Assembly (NCBI GenBank): GCA_002320555.1
Contig: DCJV01000076.1
Coordinates: forward strand, 1-23,480
From: Ruminococcaceae bacterium UBA1691
GTDB lineage: Bacteria > Bacillota > Clostridia > Oscillospirales > Acutalibacteraceae
Reading direction: 5' to 3'
DNA length: 23,480 nt
Shown here: one piece after another, positions 14,950-21,959 of the stretch
Layout: each line of letters opens with the position of its first letter
Numbering within the stretch: position 1 is the stretch's first letter
Translations under genes and position numbers: made by a program
The notes under the pieces: generated by a model
What the model was told of the DNA's origin: nothing
Database searches by the model: none
Seen by the model: the letters and a program-made list of their open reading frames with translations, nothing else

Positions 14950-15617
14950 GAAAGCATCTCCTTTTTCACGCAAGAAAAAATCTGCCGCGCCACTTCCGTC
15001 TCCTCCAAAAGCTCGCCCGCGTAGGAACAGTCGATCCGGCAAAAATGCAGCTTTTCACAGGCATAGAGAGCAGCCTCACGGCAGGTCCGCAAGTAGCGGA
15101 TATTCCCCTCGTGTATGTCCTTTTTCCGCTCATCGCCTTCATAACGGTTTAACAAAAGCTGCTGCGATACCTCCACAGGTACATCCAGATACAAAACCAG
15201 GTCAGGCTCCGGGATTCCCAGCTTTCCATATTCAAAATCCCGCAGCCACGCAAGATAACTGTCCCATTCCGCCTGGGGCAGCTTCACCATCTGATAGAGT
15301 ACATTGGAAGTGGTGTAGCGGTCAGCCAGGATCAGCTTCCCCGCCTCATAATCCGCCTTCCAATGGCGTGTAAAGCTGGCAAAGCGGTCTACCGCATAAA
15401 AAGCGGACGCCGCATAGGCATTCACATCTCCCGGTTCTCGTCCGAAATCGCCGTTGAGATACATTTGCACCAAGGTGCTCGAAGGGTCGCCATAATCGGG
15501 CAATTTAATCTGCCGGAGGGATACCCCCGCCTGCTCGAGAGAAGCTCGCAGCCGTGCGACCTGCGTTGTTTTTCCGCAGCCGTCTAATCCCTCCACGACC
15601 AAAAGTTTTCCTGACAT
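14943..15617 (-). CDS. tmk: Thymidylate kinase
   Basis: A 224-residue P-loop kinase of the thymidylate kinase family, which phosphorylates dTMP to dTDP. The Walker A loop is GLDGCGKTT (residues 10-18), the ADRYTTSN motif sits near 93 and a LID-like NRYEGDERKKD segment near 160. The sequence between about 45 and 80 is not that of the classical enzyme, so this may be a variant or second copy; a deoxynucleoside kinase is less likely given the DR[YF] motif. The ATG at 15617 has AAGGA 7 bases upstream; the ATG five codons earlier has none. It heads the long operon. Confidence 0.85.
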   Translation of the reverse strand: MSGKLLVVEGLDGCGKTTQVARLRASLEQAGVSLRQIKLPDYGDPSSTLVQMYLNGDFGREPGDVNAYAASAFYAVDRFASFTRHWKADYEAGKLILADRYTTSNVLYQMVKLPQAEWDSYLAWLRDFEYGKLGIPEPDLVLYLDVPVEVSQQLLLNRYEGDERKKDIHEGNIRYLRTCREAALYACEKLHFCRIDCSYAGELLEETEVARQIFSCVKKEMLSC

Positions 15618-15647
15618 GCCATCATCCTTCATGATTGAATGAGATTT

Positions 15648-15676
15648 ATTATACCAAATTTCGCCCTAAAGTTCAA
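15648..15676 (-). promoter_or_regulatory. Promoter of the long leftward operon
   Basis: TTGAAC (15671-15676) and TATAAT (15648-15653) on the minus strand, 17-base spacer, about 30 bases before the thymidylate kinase start. Confidence 0.8.
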
Positions 15677-15696
15677 ATTTCAGTCTTTTCTCAAAA

Positions 15697-16047
15697 TCAG
15701 TAGGTCAAAATAACGGCGTGCAAAAGCAGCGTTTCATCCGTTGTCCGATTTGCAATGGAATGCTTTTGGCCTCCCAGGCAGATGCAGGCGTCGCCCGGAT
15801 GCAGAAGCGCTTGCTTTCCGTTGTCATTATAAGTTGCCGTACCCTGTATGATATAAAAGACCTCTTCTTCGTTTTCATGCACATGCTCGCCGATGGAGCA
15901 GCCGGGCTCGAGCGTGATGGTCGCAATCATTCGCGATTTTCCCTGATATTCTCCCGCCTCTAGAAGATTGGTTACTACAGCCTGTCCATCGCCACCGCGC
16001 ATCTGCGGCTTTACCGTTTGGTTCATTTCTTCAGCACGTTTGATCAT
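15697..16047 (-). CDS. Cupin domain protein
   Basis: A 116-residue single-domain cupin. Motif 1 supplies His55, His57 and Glu62 (HVHENEEEVFYIIQG), and motif 2 supplies His96 and Asn100, together a complete metal site. Such small cupins bind a metal and act as isomerases, dioxygenases or sensors; nothing here picks one. The start follows GAGGAG. It has its own promoter and runs toward the long operon, divergent from the ThyX-like gene. Confidence 0.9.
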   Translation of the reverse strand: MIKRAEEMNQTVKPQMRGGDGQAVVTNLLEAGEYQGKSRMIATITLEPGCSIGEHVHENEEEVFYIIQGTATYNDNGKQALLHPGDACICLGGQKHSIANRTTDETLLLHAVILTY

Positions 16048-16086
16048 AAAGCAATTCTCCTCTCAGTATGCTTTTATTTCCTGTCT

Positions 16087-16114
16087 ATTATACCATCCGT
16101 TCTCCGTTTGACAA
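16087..16114 (-). promoter_or_regulatory. Promoter of the cupin gene
   Basis: TTGTCA (16109-16114) and TATAAT (16087-16092) on the minus strand with a 16-base spacer. Confidence 0.7.
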
Positions 16115-16159
16115 TATCCGCAACGCATTTCCCCAATTGCTGCGCATGTGGGCGGCAAT

Positions 16160-16188
16160 TTGCTTACTCAATGAAAATATGATAGAAT
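16160..16188 (+). promoter_or_regulatory. Promoter of the ThyX-like gene
   Basis: TTGCTT (16160-16165) and TAGAAT (16183-16188) with a 17-base spacer; an AGGAGG ribosome site follows before the ATG at 16224. Confidence 0.65.
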
Positions 16189-16223
16189 AAAACGGATTTA
16201 CACTTCACAGGAGGAGGCCCTTT

Positions 16224-17630
16224 ATGGAAAATAAGCACGTGCAGCCGCAAGCCGTCATCCTCAGCATGACGGAGGACGGAGAAAAGCTATGCGCGGCCGG
16301 CGGTCGAATCTCGACGCAGCCAGGCGATGCAATTGAAATATGGAATCATTCGCAGGATAACGAAAAAAACAGCCGCCTGATCCAGAAGGTCACACGCTCC
16401 GGGCACAATTCCGTGGTGGAGCACGCCTGCTTTCATCTGGCCTTCCAAAATGTTTCCGTCATGGTAGAACAATTTATGATTGAATTCCGCCTCGCGTCCT
16501 TTATCGTGAAGTCCCGCCGCTATGTGGATTTCAGCACGGCGGGCTACTACATGCCGGACGGCCTGGATGAGGCGCTGCAAAAGACATATACGGCGCATAT
16601 GGAATCCCTGTTTGCCGATTATCAATATCTGATCGAGCACGATATCCCCAAGGAGGATGCGCGGTTCGTCCTCCCCTATTGCTTCTGTAGCAATTTTTAT
16701 TGTACGCTCAATGGCCGAGAGCTGCTGCACGTCCTGCGTGCGATGCTGTATGGACGCGGCAGAAATTTTCCGGAGCTTATCAAGCTCGGCCAGCAGCTTA
16801 AGGAGCAGGCGCAAAAGCTCGCTCCCGGCATTTTTTCCGCGCTCGACGAAGCACAGGAGCCAATCCCAGACGTACCGAACCTCTCAGGCATTATCGACCT
16901 GCCTGAGGGCACACAGGTAATGCCGCACGATTTTCAGTTTATCGAGCTGCTGGCGGCAACGCCAAAAGCAGCTCAATGTGTGGCGCACACAGCGCTCATT
17001 CAGGGAACGCAGCTCCCCGGCGATGAGATCAACAGGATTCTGTCCGATTCCGAAAGCCGCACGGAAATCATCCGACGGGTCGTTTCCTGTGCGCGCCCGC
17101 GGGCGCTGGAAAACATCAGCTTTACCTTTCGGCTCAACGGCGTTTCCCTTCCCTGCATCACACATATTGTGCGGCACCGCATGCAGTCCGTCATGATCCC
17201 GGCGCTCACCCAGACGGACCGCACACACAAGATCATCCCGCCGTCCGTGCGTCAGGACGGAGATTGCCTTGCCCGCTATGAGGATGCTTTCCGCCGCAAC
17301 GCTTCCCTTTATCAGAAGCTGCGCGGTGAAGGCATTTCCGAAGAGACACTCATCTATTTCCTGCTCAGCGGCAACACGCTTGACGTGGTTACAACGATGA
17401 ACGCGCGCGAGCTGCTCCTGTTTTTGCGCCTTCGCACCTGCAACCGCGCGCAGTGGGAAATCCGCATCTATGCAGATGAGATGCTCCGCCTGCTGCGGGA
17501 AACAGAGCCGGAGGTTTTTCAGTATTTCGGGCCGAGCTGCTTTGTCACTGGCAAATGCCCGGAAGGGCGCTTAAGCTGCGGTAAGATGAAAGAAGTCTGC
17601 GAAAAATATCGGCCAAACCAAACGGTTTGA
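16224..17630 (+). CDS. Tandem ThyX-like FAD-dependent thymidylate synthase family protein
   Basis: A 468-residue protein of the ThyX family, about twice the usual 220-250 residues because two ThyX-like domains are joined (about 40-205 and 240-440). ThyX makes dTMP from dUMP with FAD and methylene-THF. The signature RHRx7S is split between the halves. Domain 1 has EFR in place of RHR but keeps the later Ser97 and Arg99 (SRRY). Domain 2 has RHR (317-319) but Ala327 and Thr329 in place of the Ser and Arg. Only domain 2 keeps the C-terminal AQWEIR motif (Arg414). Four Cys (439, 445, 452, 459) close the protein, possibly a metal site. Whether it is an active synthase or a degenerate relative is open; nearby tmk and folate genes suit dTMP metabolism. 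Confidence 0.85.
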   Translation: MENKHVQPQAVILSMTEDGEKLCAAGGRISTQPGDAIEIWNHSQDNEKNSRLIQKVTRSGHNSVVEHACFHLAFQNVSVMVEQFMIEFRLASFIVKSRRYVDFSTAGYYMPDGLDEALQKTYTAHMESLFADYQYLIEHDIPKEDARFVLPYCFCSNFYCTLNGRELLHVLRAMLYGRGRNFPELIKLGQQLKEQAQKLAPGIFSALDEAQEPIPDVPNLSGIIDLPEGTQVMPHDFQFIELLAATPKAAQCVAHTALIQGTQLPGDEINRILSDSESRTEIIRRVVSCARPRALENISFTFRLNGVSLPCITHIVRHRMQSVMIPALTQTDRTHKIIPPSVRQDGDCLARYEDAFRRNASLYQKLRGEGISEETLIYFLLSGNTLDVVTTMNARELLLFLRLRTCNRAQWEIRIYADEMLRLLRETEPEVFQYFGPSCFVTGKCPEGRLSCGKMKEVCEKYRPNQTV

Positions 17631-17635
17631 CCGAT
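17608..17635. terminator. Hairpin between convergent genes
   Basis: A 12-bp inverted repeat (17608-17619 with 17624-17635, 11 matching) with a 4-base loop spans the ThyX-like stop codon. No T run follows it closely, so terminator function is uncertain. Confidence 0.4.
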
Positions 17636-17725
17636 GATAGGCCATAGATGACAGCTTTCAGCTTTTCGATTTTAAAAATGTATGTTTCATGCATTTCGGA
17701 TGAAAACCACAGAGCTTCATTTTTC

Positions 17726-18019
17726 TCAATCAAAAAGGCCATCAAAACATCCCTTTTTTCGCCTGCGCGGCTCCGGAGCGGGCCGGTCGAAACAGACAAG
17801 AATCGTCTCTTCCCCGATCACCTGAATATCCTTCCATGGAATGCAGATATCGTTATCCCGCCCGCCAAAGCCGCACCACCGTGCCCGACCGAATACAATA
17901 ATGGCGCAAAGCTGGCCCGTGCAGGTGTCGATTTCCACATCGCAGACGTTGCCCAAGCGGCAGCCATCCTTCACACAAATAACCTCTTTCGCTCGTAAGT
18001 CCGTAATCCGGCAATTCAT
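17726..18019 (-). CDS. YlmC/YmxH-family PRC-barrel protein
   Basis: A 97-residue protein of the YlmC/YmxH sporulation-associated family. The characteristic opening MNCRITDLRAKEVICV and the PRC-barrel pattern of short strands (DGCRLGNVCDVEID, QLCAIIVFG, ICIPWKDIQVIGEETILV) are present. The C-terminal PEPRRRKKGCF tail is basic. The molecular role is not established; presence supports a spore-forming lineage. I chose the ATG at 18019, which follows GGGGAGGTG at a good distance; the longer frame to 18061 would bury that site. Confidence 0.85.
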   Translation of the reverse strand: MNCRITDLRAKEVICVKDGCRLGNVCDVEIDTCTGQLCAIIVFGRARWCGFGGRDNDICIPWKDIQVIGEETILVCFDRPAPEPRRRKKGCFDGLFD

Positions 18020-18087
18020 ACGGCGAATCACCTCCCCTTTGATTATATTCATTTCCATCATAGGGAAGAAGTAAAAATAAGGAAATA

Positions 18088-18187
18088 TAGCATCGGTGAA
18101 CAGGGGTAGGTTTGCAAGGCCGAAAACGCGGCAAACGTGGTTTTGCGAATGCCTGGCGGCGCTGTTTCCCCTTCTTTACCGGTGCTA
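18088..18187. mobile_element. MITE-like palindromic repeat, short copy (96 bp)
   Basis: Bases 18090-18185 begin with GCATCGGTGAACAGGGG and end with its imperfect reverse complement, flanked on both sides by TA. The body matches the reverse complement of about 19195-19280 at most positions. It lies in the space between the YlmC/YmxH and dehydrogenase genes, close to both starts. There is no transposase inside. TA flanks and terminal inverted repeats are as in IS630/mariner-type MITEs, although the family is not identified. Confidence 0.7.
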
Positions 18188-18235
18188 AAGAAAGCACAAG
18201 CAAGTTATTTTATCATATCGGCAGGAGGCATTTTT

Positions 18236-19195
18236 TTGAAAATCGTTGTTTTGGACGGAAATACAACCAATCCCGGGGATCTGGACTGGGGCTTTTTAAC
18301 GCAATTCGGGGAATGCACGATTTATGACCGTACGCCCCGCGTACTGACGGTAGAGCGCGCAAAGGATGCAGAGATCGTCGTTACCAATAAAGTTGTGCTC
18401 GACCGGGAAGTTCTCGAGCAGCTTCCAAAATTACAGTTTATTGAGCTGCTCTCTACTGGCTATAATGTCATCGACTGCGACTGTGCACGGGAACGCGGGA
18501 TTCCTGTTTCCAACATCCCGGCCTATAGCACTGACGCGGTCGCACAGCTTGTCTTCGCTTTTATCCTCGAATTCTGCAATCATGTGTCTGTTCATAATGA
18601 GGCTGTCAAATCCGGTGAATGGACCAATTGCCCAGACTTCTGCTTCTGGAAGACCGGTCTGACGGAACTTGGCGGAAAGGCGCTCGGCATTATCGGTTTC
18701 GGCAGGATCGGCCAAAGGGTATCGGAAATCGCGTCAGCCTTTGGCATGCGCGTGCTCGCCTATACGCCGCATCCGAAGCATTTGGATATGGGCCCCGGCT
18801 TCTCCTGGGCTTCTCTGGACGAGGTGATCACAGAATCTGACTTTATAACGCTCCATTGCCCGCTTACCCCACAGACTGAGCATATGGTAAATGGGAATTT
18901 CCTACAAAAGATGAAGCCATCCGCCTATTTAATCAACACTTCACGGGGACCTGTTGTAGACGAGGCAGCTCTGGCACAAGCGCTCAATACCGGTGCGCTC
19001 GCAGGCGCAGGCGTCGACGTCCTTTCCACAGAGCCGCCGAAGGCCGACAATCCGCTGCTCACTGCAAAGAACTGCCTGATTACGCCGCATATTGCATGGG
19101 CTGGCTTTGAAACGCGCGGTCGGTTACTGCAAATCTGCAAGGATAATATGGAAGCCTTCTGCGCCGGTACCCCTATTCACGTTGTAAATCCCTAG
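18236..19195 (+). CDS. D-2-hydroxyacid dehydrogenase
   Basis: A 319-residue NAD(P)-dependent D-isomer 2-hydroxyacid dehydrogenase, closest in feel to hydroxypyruvate/glycerate dehydrogenases. The Rossmann motif GIIGFGRIGQRV is in the middle. The catalytic Arg is in the NTSRGPVVDE region, the Glu in DVLSTEPP and the His in TPHIAWAG. I chose the TTG start at 18236: AGGAGG lies 8 bases before it and the protein then begins KIVVLDG, as in the family; a start further upstream would run through the short MITE. The TAG stop codon at 19193-19195 is formed by the TA flank plus the first base of the long MITE, and the C-terminus (HVVNP) is of normal length. Confidence 0.9.
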   Translation: MKIVVLDGNTTNPGDLDWGFLTQFGECTIYDRTPRVLTVERAKDAEIVVTNKVVLDREVLEQLPKLQFIELLSTGYNVIDCDCARERGIPVSNIPAYSTDAVAQLVFAFILEFCNHVSVHNEAVKSGEWTNCPDFCFWKTGLTELGGKALGIIGFGRIGQRVSEIASAFGMRVLAYTPHPKHLDMGPGFSWASLDEVITESDFITLHCPLTPQTEHMVNGNFLQKMKPSAYLINTSRGPVVDEAALAQALNTGALAGAGVDVLSTEPPKADNPLLTAKNCLITPHIAWAGFETRGRLLQICKDNMEAFCAGTPIHVVNP

Positions 19196-19436
19196 CATCG
19201 GTAAACAAGGGGAAACAGCGCCGCCCAGCAGCCGCAAAGCCACGTTTGCCGCATCCTCGGCCTAGCAAACCTGCCCCTACAGCGCTGGAACGGCCCTTTG
19301 GAGTTTTGGAGCAATGCCGGGGCCTTTGGCAAGGCAGACGACGATGCCTTCCTTGCCGGAAGGCGAGGAGGATAACGCTGGCAGAGGCCCACGGCATCGC
19401 CCTCAAAACCGTTGTTGCCCCTGTTTACCGATGCTA
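19193..19436. mobile_element. MITE-like palindromic repeat, long copy (240 bp)
   Basis: Bases 19195-19434 begin GCATCGGTAAACAAGGGG and end CCCCTGTTTACCGATGC, a near-perfect terminal inverted repeat, with TA on both sides (19193-19194, 19435-19436). The left third is related in inverted orientation to the short copy at 18090-18185; the rest is GC-rich and shows no convincing ORF. The gap from here to the lectin promoter (19437-19529) holds nothing I can identify. Confidence 0.75.
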
Positions 19437-19529
19437 AAATCAGTTTTTTGATTTTCTATCTCAATTTTTGGTACGTATTGAATGGTTTTCTATTTCTCTA
19501 CGTAAATCATTGTATGACGTTGGAATTAT

Positions 19530-19557
19530 TTGACATTCCCATAAAACCTGCTATAAT
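19530..19557 (+). promoter_or_regulatory. Promoter of the lectin-like gene
   Basis: TTGACA (19530-19535) and TATAAT (19552-19557), both exact consensus, with a 16-base spacer. Confidence 0.8.
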
Positions 19558-19560
19558 AAA

Positions 19561-19591
19561 GCTGTTCAGTCCTTGTGCTGAGCGGCTTTTT
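19561..19591 (+). terminator. Hairpin with T run at the predicted transcript start
   Basis: GCTGTTCAG (19561-19569) pairs with CTGAGCGGC (19578-19586) using two wobble pairs, followed by TTTTT. It begins at about the transcription start of the promoter just upstream. It could be a 5' stabilizing hairpin or an attenuator; a terminator for an upstream transcript is a third option. Confidence 0.45.
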
Positions 19592-19646
19592 GCGTCTTTT
19601 CTTTTTGTAAAGGGCCACTTAAAATCGATGAAAAGGAGCGTTTCAC

Positions 19647-20345
19647 ATGGCAGGTAAAACGACAAATAAGGATCACCCGTTCGACTGTGCCGCCTATTAT
19701 ACAATCACGTCCAAGCTCAGCGGGAAGGCAGTCACAGCATGTGGAGACACGGATGTGCGCATGTTTGCCCCGACTGGAGAAGACAATCAGCAGTGGAAGC
19801 TGGTTGAAGCAGCACCCGGCGTTTATCAGCTACTTTCCAAAGCGACCGGCAAGGCGCTGGATATCATTCTGGCAGGTGAAAACGACGGTGCCCAGCTGCA
19901 CCAGTGGGAAAATATTTCCGCGCCTACGCAGAGCTGGAAGCTGGAGCAGACACAGGACGGCTGCTATAAGCTCAAATCTGCTGTGTCCGGCAAGTGTCTT
20001 GATATCGTCGATATCTCTCTGCTGGACGATGCACGCCTACAGATCTGGGAGGATCTCGACGGCGACAATCAGAAATGGGTGCTGAATACTTTGTCTGCGC
20101 CGAAGCCCGCAAGGAAACCGCGCGCGCCGAAGAAGAAAAGCGCCGTCAAAGCGGAATCCAGCGAAAAAGCGGCAAAAGAAGCCAAAACGGCTCCCGTCAA
20201 AAATTCTGCCACAAACGAGAAATCCACCAATGCTGCAAAAGATAAAATTTCAGAGTCGAAAAATACGGCTGCAAAGACAGAAGCCGCAGCCGAAAAAAAA
20301 GGAACTGCCCACCACTCTACGGTGTTTACACAGAGCAAGCAATGA
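19647..20345 (+). CDS. Ricin-B-type beta-trefoil lectin domain protein
   Basis: A 232-residue protein. Residues about 10-148 form one ricin-type beta-trefoil with three QxW repeats (Gln48/Trp50, Gln95/Trp97, Gln142/Trp144) and the usual GKALDI and GKCLDI segments. Such domains bind carbohydrates. The rest (about 150-232) is a low-complexity Lys/Ala/Glu tail. No signal peptide or membrane segment is seen, unlike most bacterial lectins, so it is probably cytosolic or exported by another route. The ATG follows AAAAGGAG, with a consensus promoter upstream. The last codons fall inside an IS256 remnant that begins near 20335, so the present C-terminus may not be the original one. Confidence 0.85.
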   Translation: MAGKTTNKDHPFDCAAYYTITSKLSGKAVTACGDTDVRMFAPTGEDNQQWKLVEAAPGVYQLLSKATGKALDIILAGENDGAQLHQWENISAPTQSWKLEQTQDGCYKLKSAVSGKCLDIVDISLLDDARLQIWEDLDGDNQKWVLNTLSAPKPARKPRAPKKKSAVKAESSEKAAKEAKTAPVKNSATNEKSTNAAKDKISESKNTAAKTEAAAEKKGTAHHSTVFTQSKQ

Positions 20346-20720
20346 AAATATTCTCCACGCTACGGTTTTTGAGCCCATTGAGTACAGTAGCCCAGAATTT
20401 GGCGCTCTCGTTTTCGTCGGCCCACATGCCCAAAACATCTTTCTTTCCCTCCAGATCAATGCCGATGGCAATGTAAACAGCTTTCTTCACGATTTGGCCT
20501 TCGCTGCGAACATGATCGTGGATCGCGTCCAGAAACACCACCGCGTAGATGGCCTTCGGTGCTCATGCTTACATTGCTCACCTGCAGCAGTTCCCGAATT
20601 TTTGCCCTCCGCCCGATTTCTTCCGGAGTACATTTTTTCTTGTCATAATATAAACCTCCATCGTGGTGTTTCTATATCTACACCACGACGGAGGTTTACA
20701 AAAAGTTTGGGATAGGCTCG
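20335..20720 (-). pseudogene. IS256-family transposase remnant
   Basis: The minus strand encodes pieces of a mutator/IS256-family transposase in different frames. CTPEEIGRRAKIRELLQVSN (about 20570-20630) is the N-terminus. AVVFLDAIHDHVRSEG (ending near 20500) and the following GKKDVLGMW...KFWATVLNGLKNR (to about 20340) are from the catalytic middle. The roughly 150 residues between and everything after are missing. At the start ATG the A run is one base short of what the frame needs, a likely frameshift. The copy is clearly inactive. The remnant ends inside the lectin gene's last codons; the other end is near the 20652-20697 palindrome. Confidence 0.85.
20652..20697. repeat. Long palindrome at the IS256 remnant's 5' end
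   Basis: An 18-bp inverted repeat (20652-20669 with 20680-20697, one mismatch) with a 10-base loop, immediately upstream of the remnant transposase start on the minus strand. It probably belongs to the leader of the insertion sequence. Confidence 0.7.
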
Positions 20721-20800
20721 AAGCATTTACCGAATACTCATATGAGGTATTCATCTTTTTCTAAAAAAACTCTGCAATGCTATATTCGAGATAGACGTAA

Positions 20801-20837
20801 AGGCCCCCATATATATAACATATATGGAGACCTTTTT
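20801..20837 (+). terminator. Terminator-like hairpin
   Basis: CCATATAT (20807-20814) pairs with ATATATGG (20820-20827), extended by outer AGG/CCT pairs, followed by TTTTT. Which transcript it would end is unclear. Confidence 0.5.
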
Positions 20838-21199
20838 CTTATTTACTTTTAGATTTTGAGCTAAAAAACGCCAAAGCTAATCTCTTCACAAGCTTTTCTG
20901 CTTTTTACCAGATGTGTGATTGCCCGCCGCCTTGCGCTCTATCATCTCGATTAATTACCGTAAAACGATTTGTTTTGGAAGTTTGCAGGCCAATTACAAT
21001 TGCTTAAAAAATAAGCTTTTGCAATCGTCAGGCAACCGGAGATATGCCGTTTCAGGCTGATATTCTTTCACTTTTCAGATACCGGCCGGAATGAAAGCCT
21101 TGCCGTATCACAAACTTCAATTCTTCGTGAAAGGAATCTCCTGATTCTTCTGACCTCATGCTCTGAAAAGGTCTGCCATCTTTTTCCCTCTCGGTTAAG

Positions 21200-21256
21200 C
21201 TATGCGCGAACCCGGCGGCGGGCAACGAACGAACCCGGTTGATCTTCACTGTACAT
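21200..21256 (-). CDS. Very short ORF (18 residues) behind a strong promoter
   Basis: An 18-codon reading with an ideal ribosome site (GGGGAGG, 8 bases before the ATG) and an Arg-rich end (ARRRVRA). It lies about 100 bases downstream of the leftward promoter at 21367-21394. A 65-codon reading from a GTG at 21249 (to 21052) overlaps it in another frame. It could be a leader peptide, the start of a frameshifted gene or chance; I recognise no family. Confidence 0.3.
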   Translation of the reverse strand: MYSEDQPGSFVARRRVRA

Positions 21257-21366
21257 TGGAACCGCCTCCCCTTTCAGATTGACACCGGCTTCTTTCCGCC
21301 TGATGCCCGCAGACCGAAATCACATCGATCTTGAATCAATCTCTCTGATATCTTTTCTGCATCTTT

Positions 21367-21394
21367 ATTATAGCATAATCATATGAAATGTCAA
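21367..21394 (-). promoter_or_regulatory. Strong leftward promoter without a clear gene
   Basis: On the minus strand TTGACA (21389-21394) and TATAAT (21367-21372) are both exact consensus with a 16-base spacer. Confidence 0.7.
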
Positions 21395-21525
21395 CATTTT
21401 TTTGATTGTGATATAATTTTTTTATTGTTTTATGATAAGGCTCTTTTTTTCGTCCCTCATCAACAAAATCATTTGAAAACAGACTGCTCTACAAAGATTT
21501 CCTGCGGGCGACTCTTAAAAATCTG

Positions 21526-21554
21526 TTGACGAACCGCATACAAAACGCTACAAT
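21526..21554 (+). promoter_or_regulatory. Promoter of the DUF1292 gene
   Basis: TTGACG (21526-21531) and TACAAT (21549-21554) with a 17-base spacer, about 38 bases before the ATG. Confidence 0.7.
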
Positions 21555-21592
21555 AGGAAGTACAGAATAAGAGAAAGGCGTGGACCAATCCG

Positions 21593-21898
21593 ATGGAAGA
21601 CGCATACAACCCGAACATTTTGACCGTAACCGATGACGACGGTACGGAGCACGTTTTTGAGGAGCTCGACCGAATTGAAACCGATACGGATCGTTATGTC
21701 GCCCTGATCCCCTCCTATGATGACTCCGAAGAACTTCTCGAAGACGACGGAGAGCTGATCATTGTCAAAGTTCGGGAGGAAGACGGCGAAACGTTTCTTT
21801 ATCCGATCGAAGACGATAAAGAGTTCGCAGAGATTGCGCACGTTTTTGAGGAGCGTCTGCAGGATTTGTTTGAAATTGATCTAGAGGATGACAACTAA
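21593..21898 (+). CDS. DUF1292 domain protein (YrzB-like)
   Basis: A 101-residue, very acidic protein of the DUF1292 family. Its pattern of ILTVTDDDGTEHVFEEL, YVALIPSYD, ELIIVKV and the closing acidic helix is typical. The role is unknown; the Bacillus homologue yrzB sits in a conserved cluster with alaS, ruvX and the mltG homologue yrrL. Here it stands apart from mltG by about 10 kb. The ATG at 21593 is preceded by a weak AAAGG at a longer than usual distance. Confidence 0.9.
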   Translation: MEDAYNPNILTVTDDDGTEHVFEELDRIETDTDRYVALIPSYDDSEELLEDDGELIIVKVREEDGETFLYPIEDDKEFAEIAHVFEERLQDLFEIDLEDDN

Positions 21899-21959
21899 GC
21901 AGGTCGTTTCATGCTACTGCGAAGCTTCCCTGCCCTGTTCGATCACTACGGCTATTATA

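Larger units (their letters stand above)
20721..21592. other. Mostly non-coding stretch
   Basis: About 870 bases without a firm gene. It holds a terminator-like hairpin (20801-20837), a strong leftward promoter (21367-21394) with a very short ORF behind it (21200-21256), an overlapping 65-codon reading (21052-21249), AT-rich sequence around 21395-21480 and the promoter of the DUF1292 gene (21526-21554). Between about 20840 and 21050 I see nothing I can name. Confidence 0.55.

Noticed and set aside
18137..18235. N-terminal extension of the dehydrogenase from the first in-frame start
   Set aside because: It would be translated from the MITE; the TTG at 18236 has a strong ribosome site and matches the family's start.
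20230..20715. 161-residue + strand ORF across the lectin end and IS remnant
   Set aside because: It lies antisense to recognisable transposase pieces and out of frame with the lectin gene.
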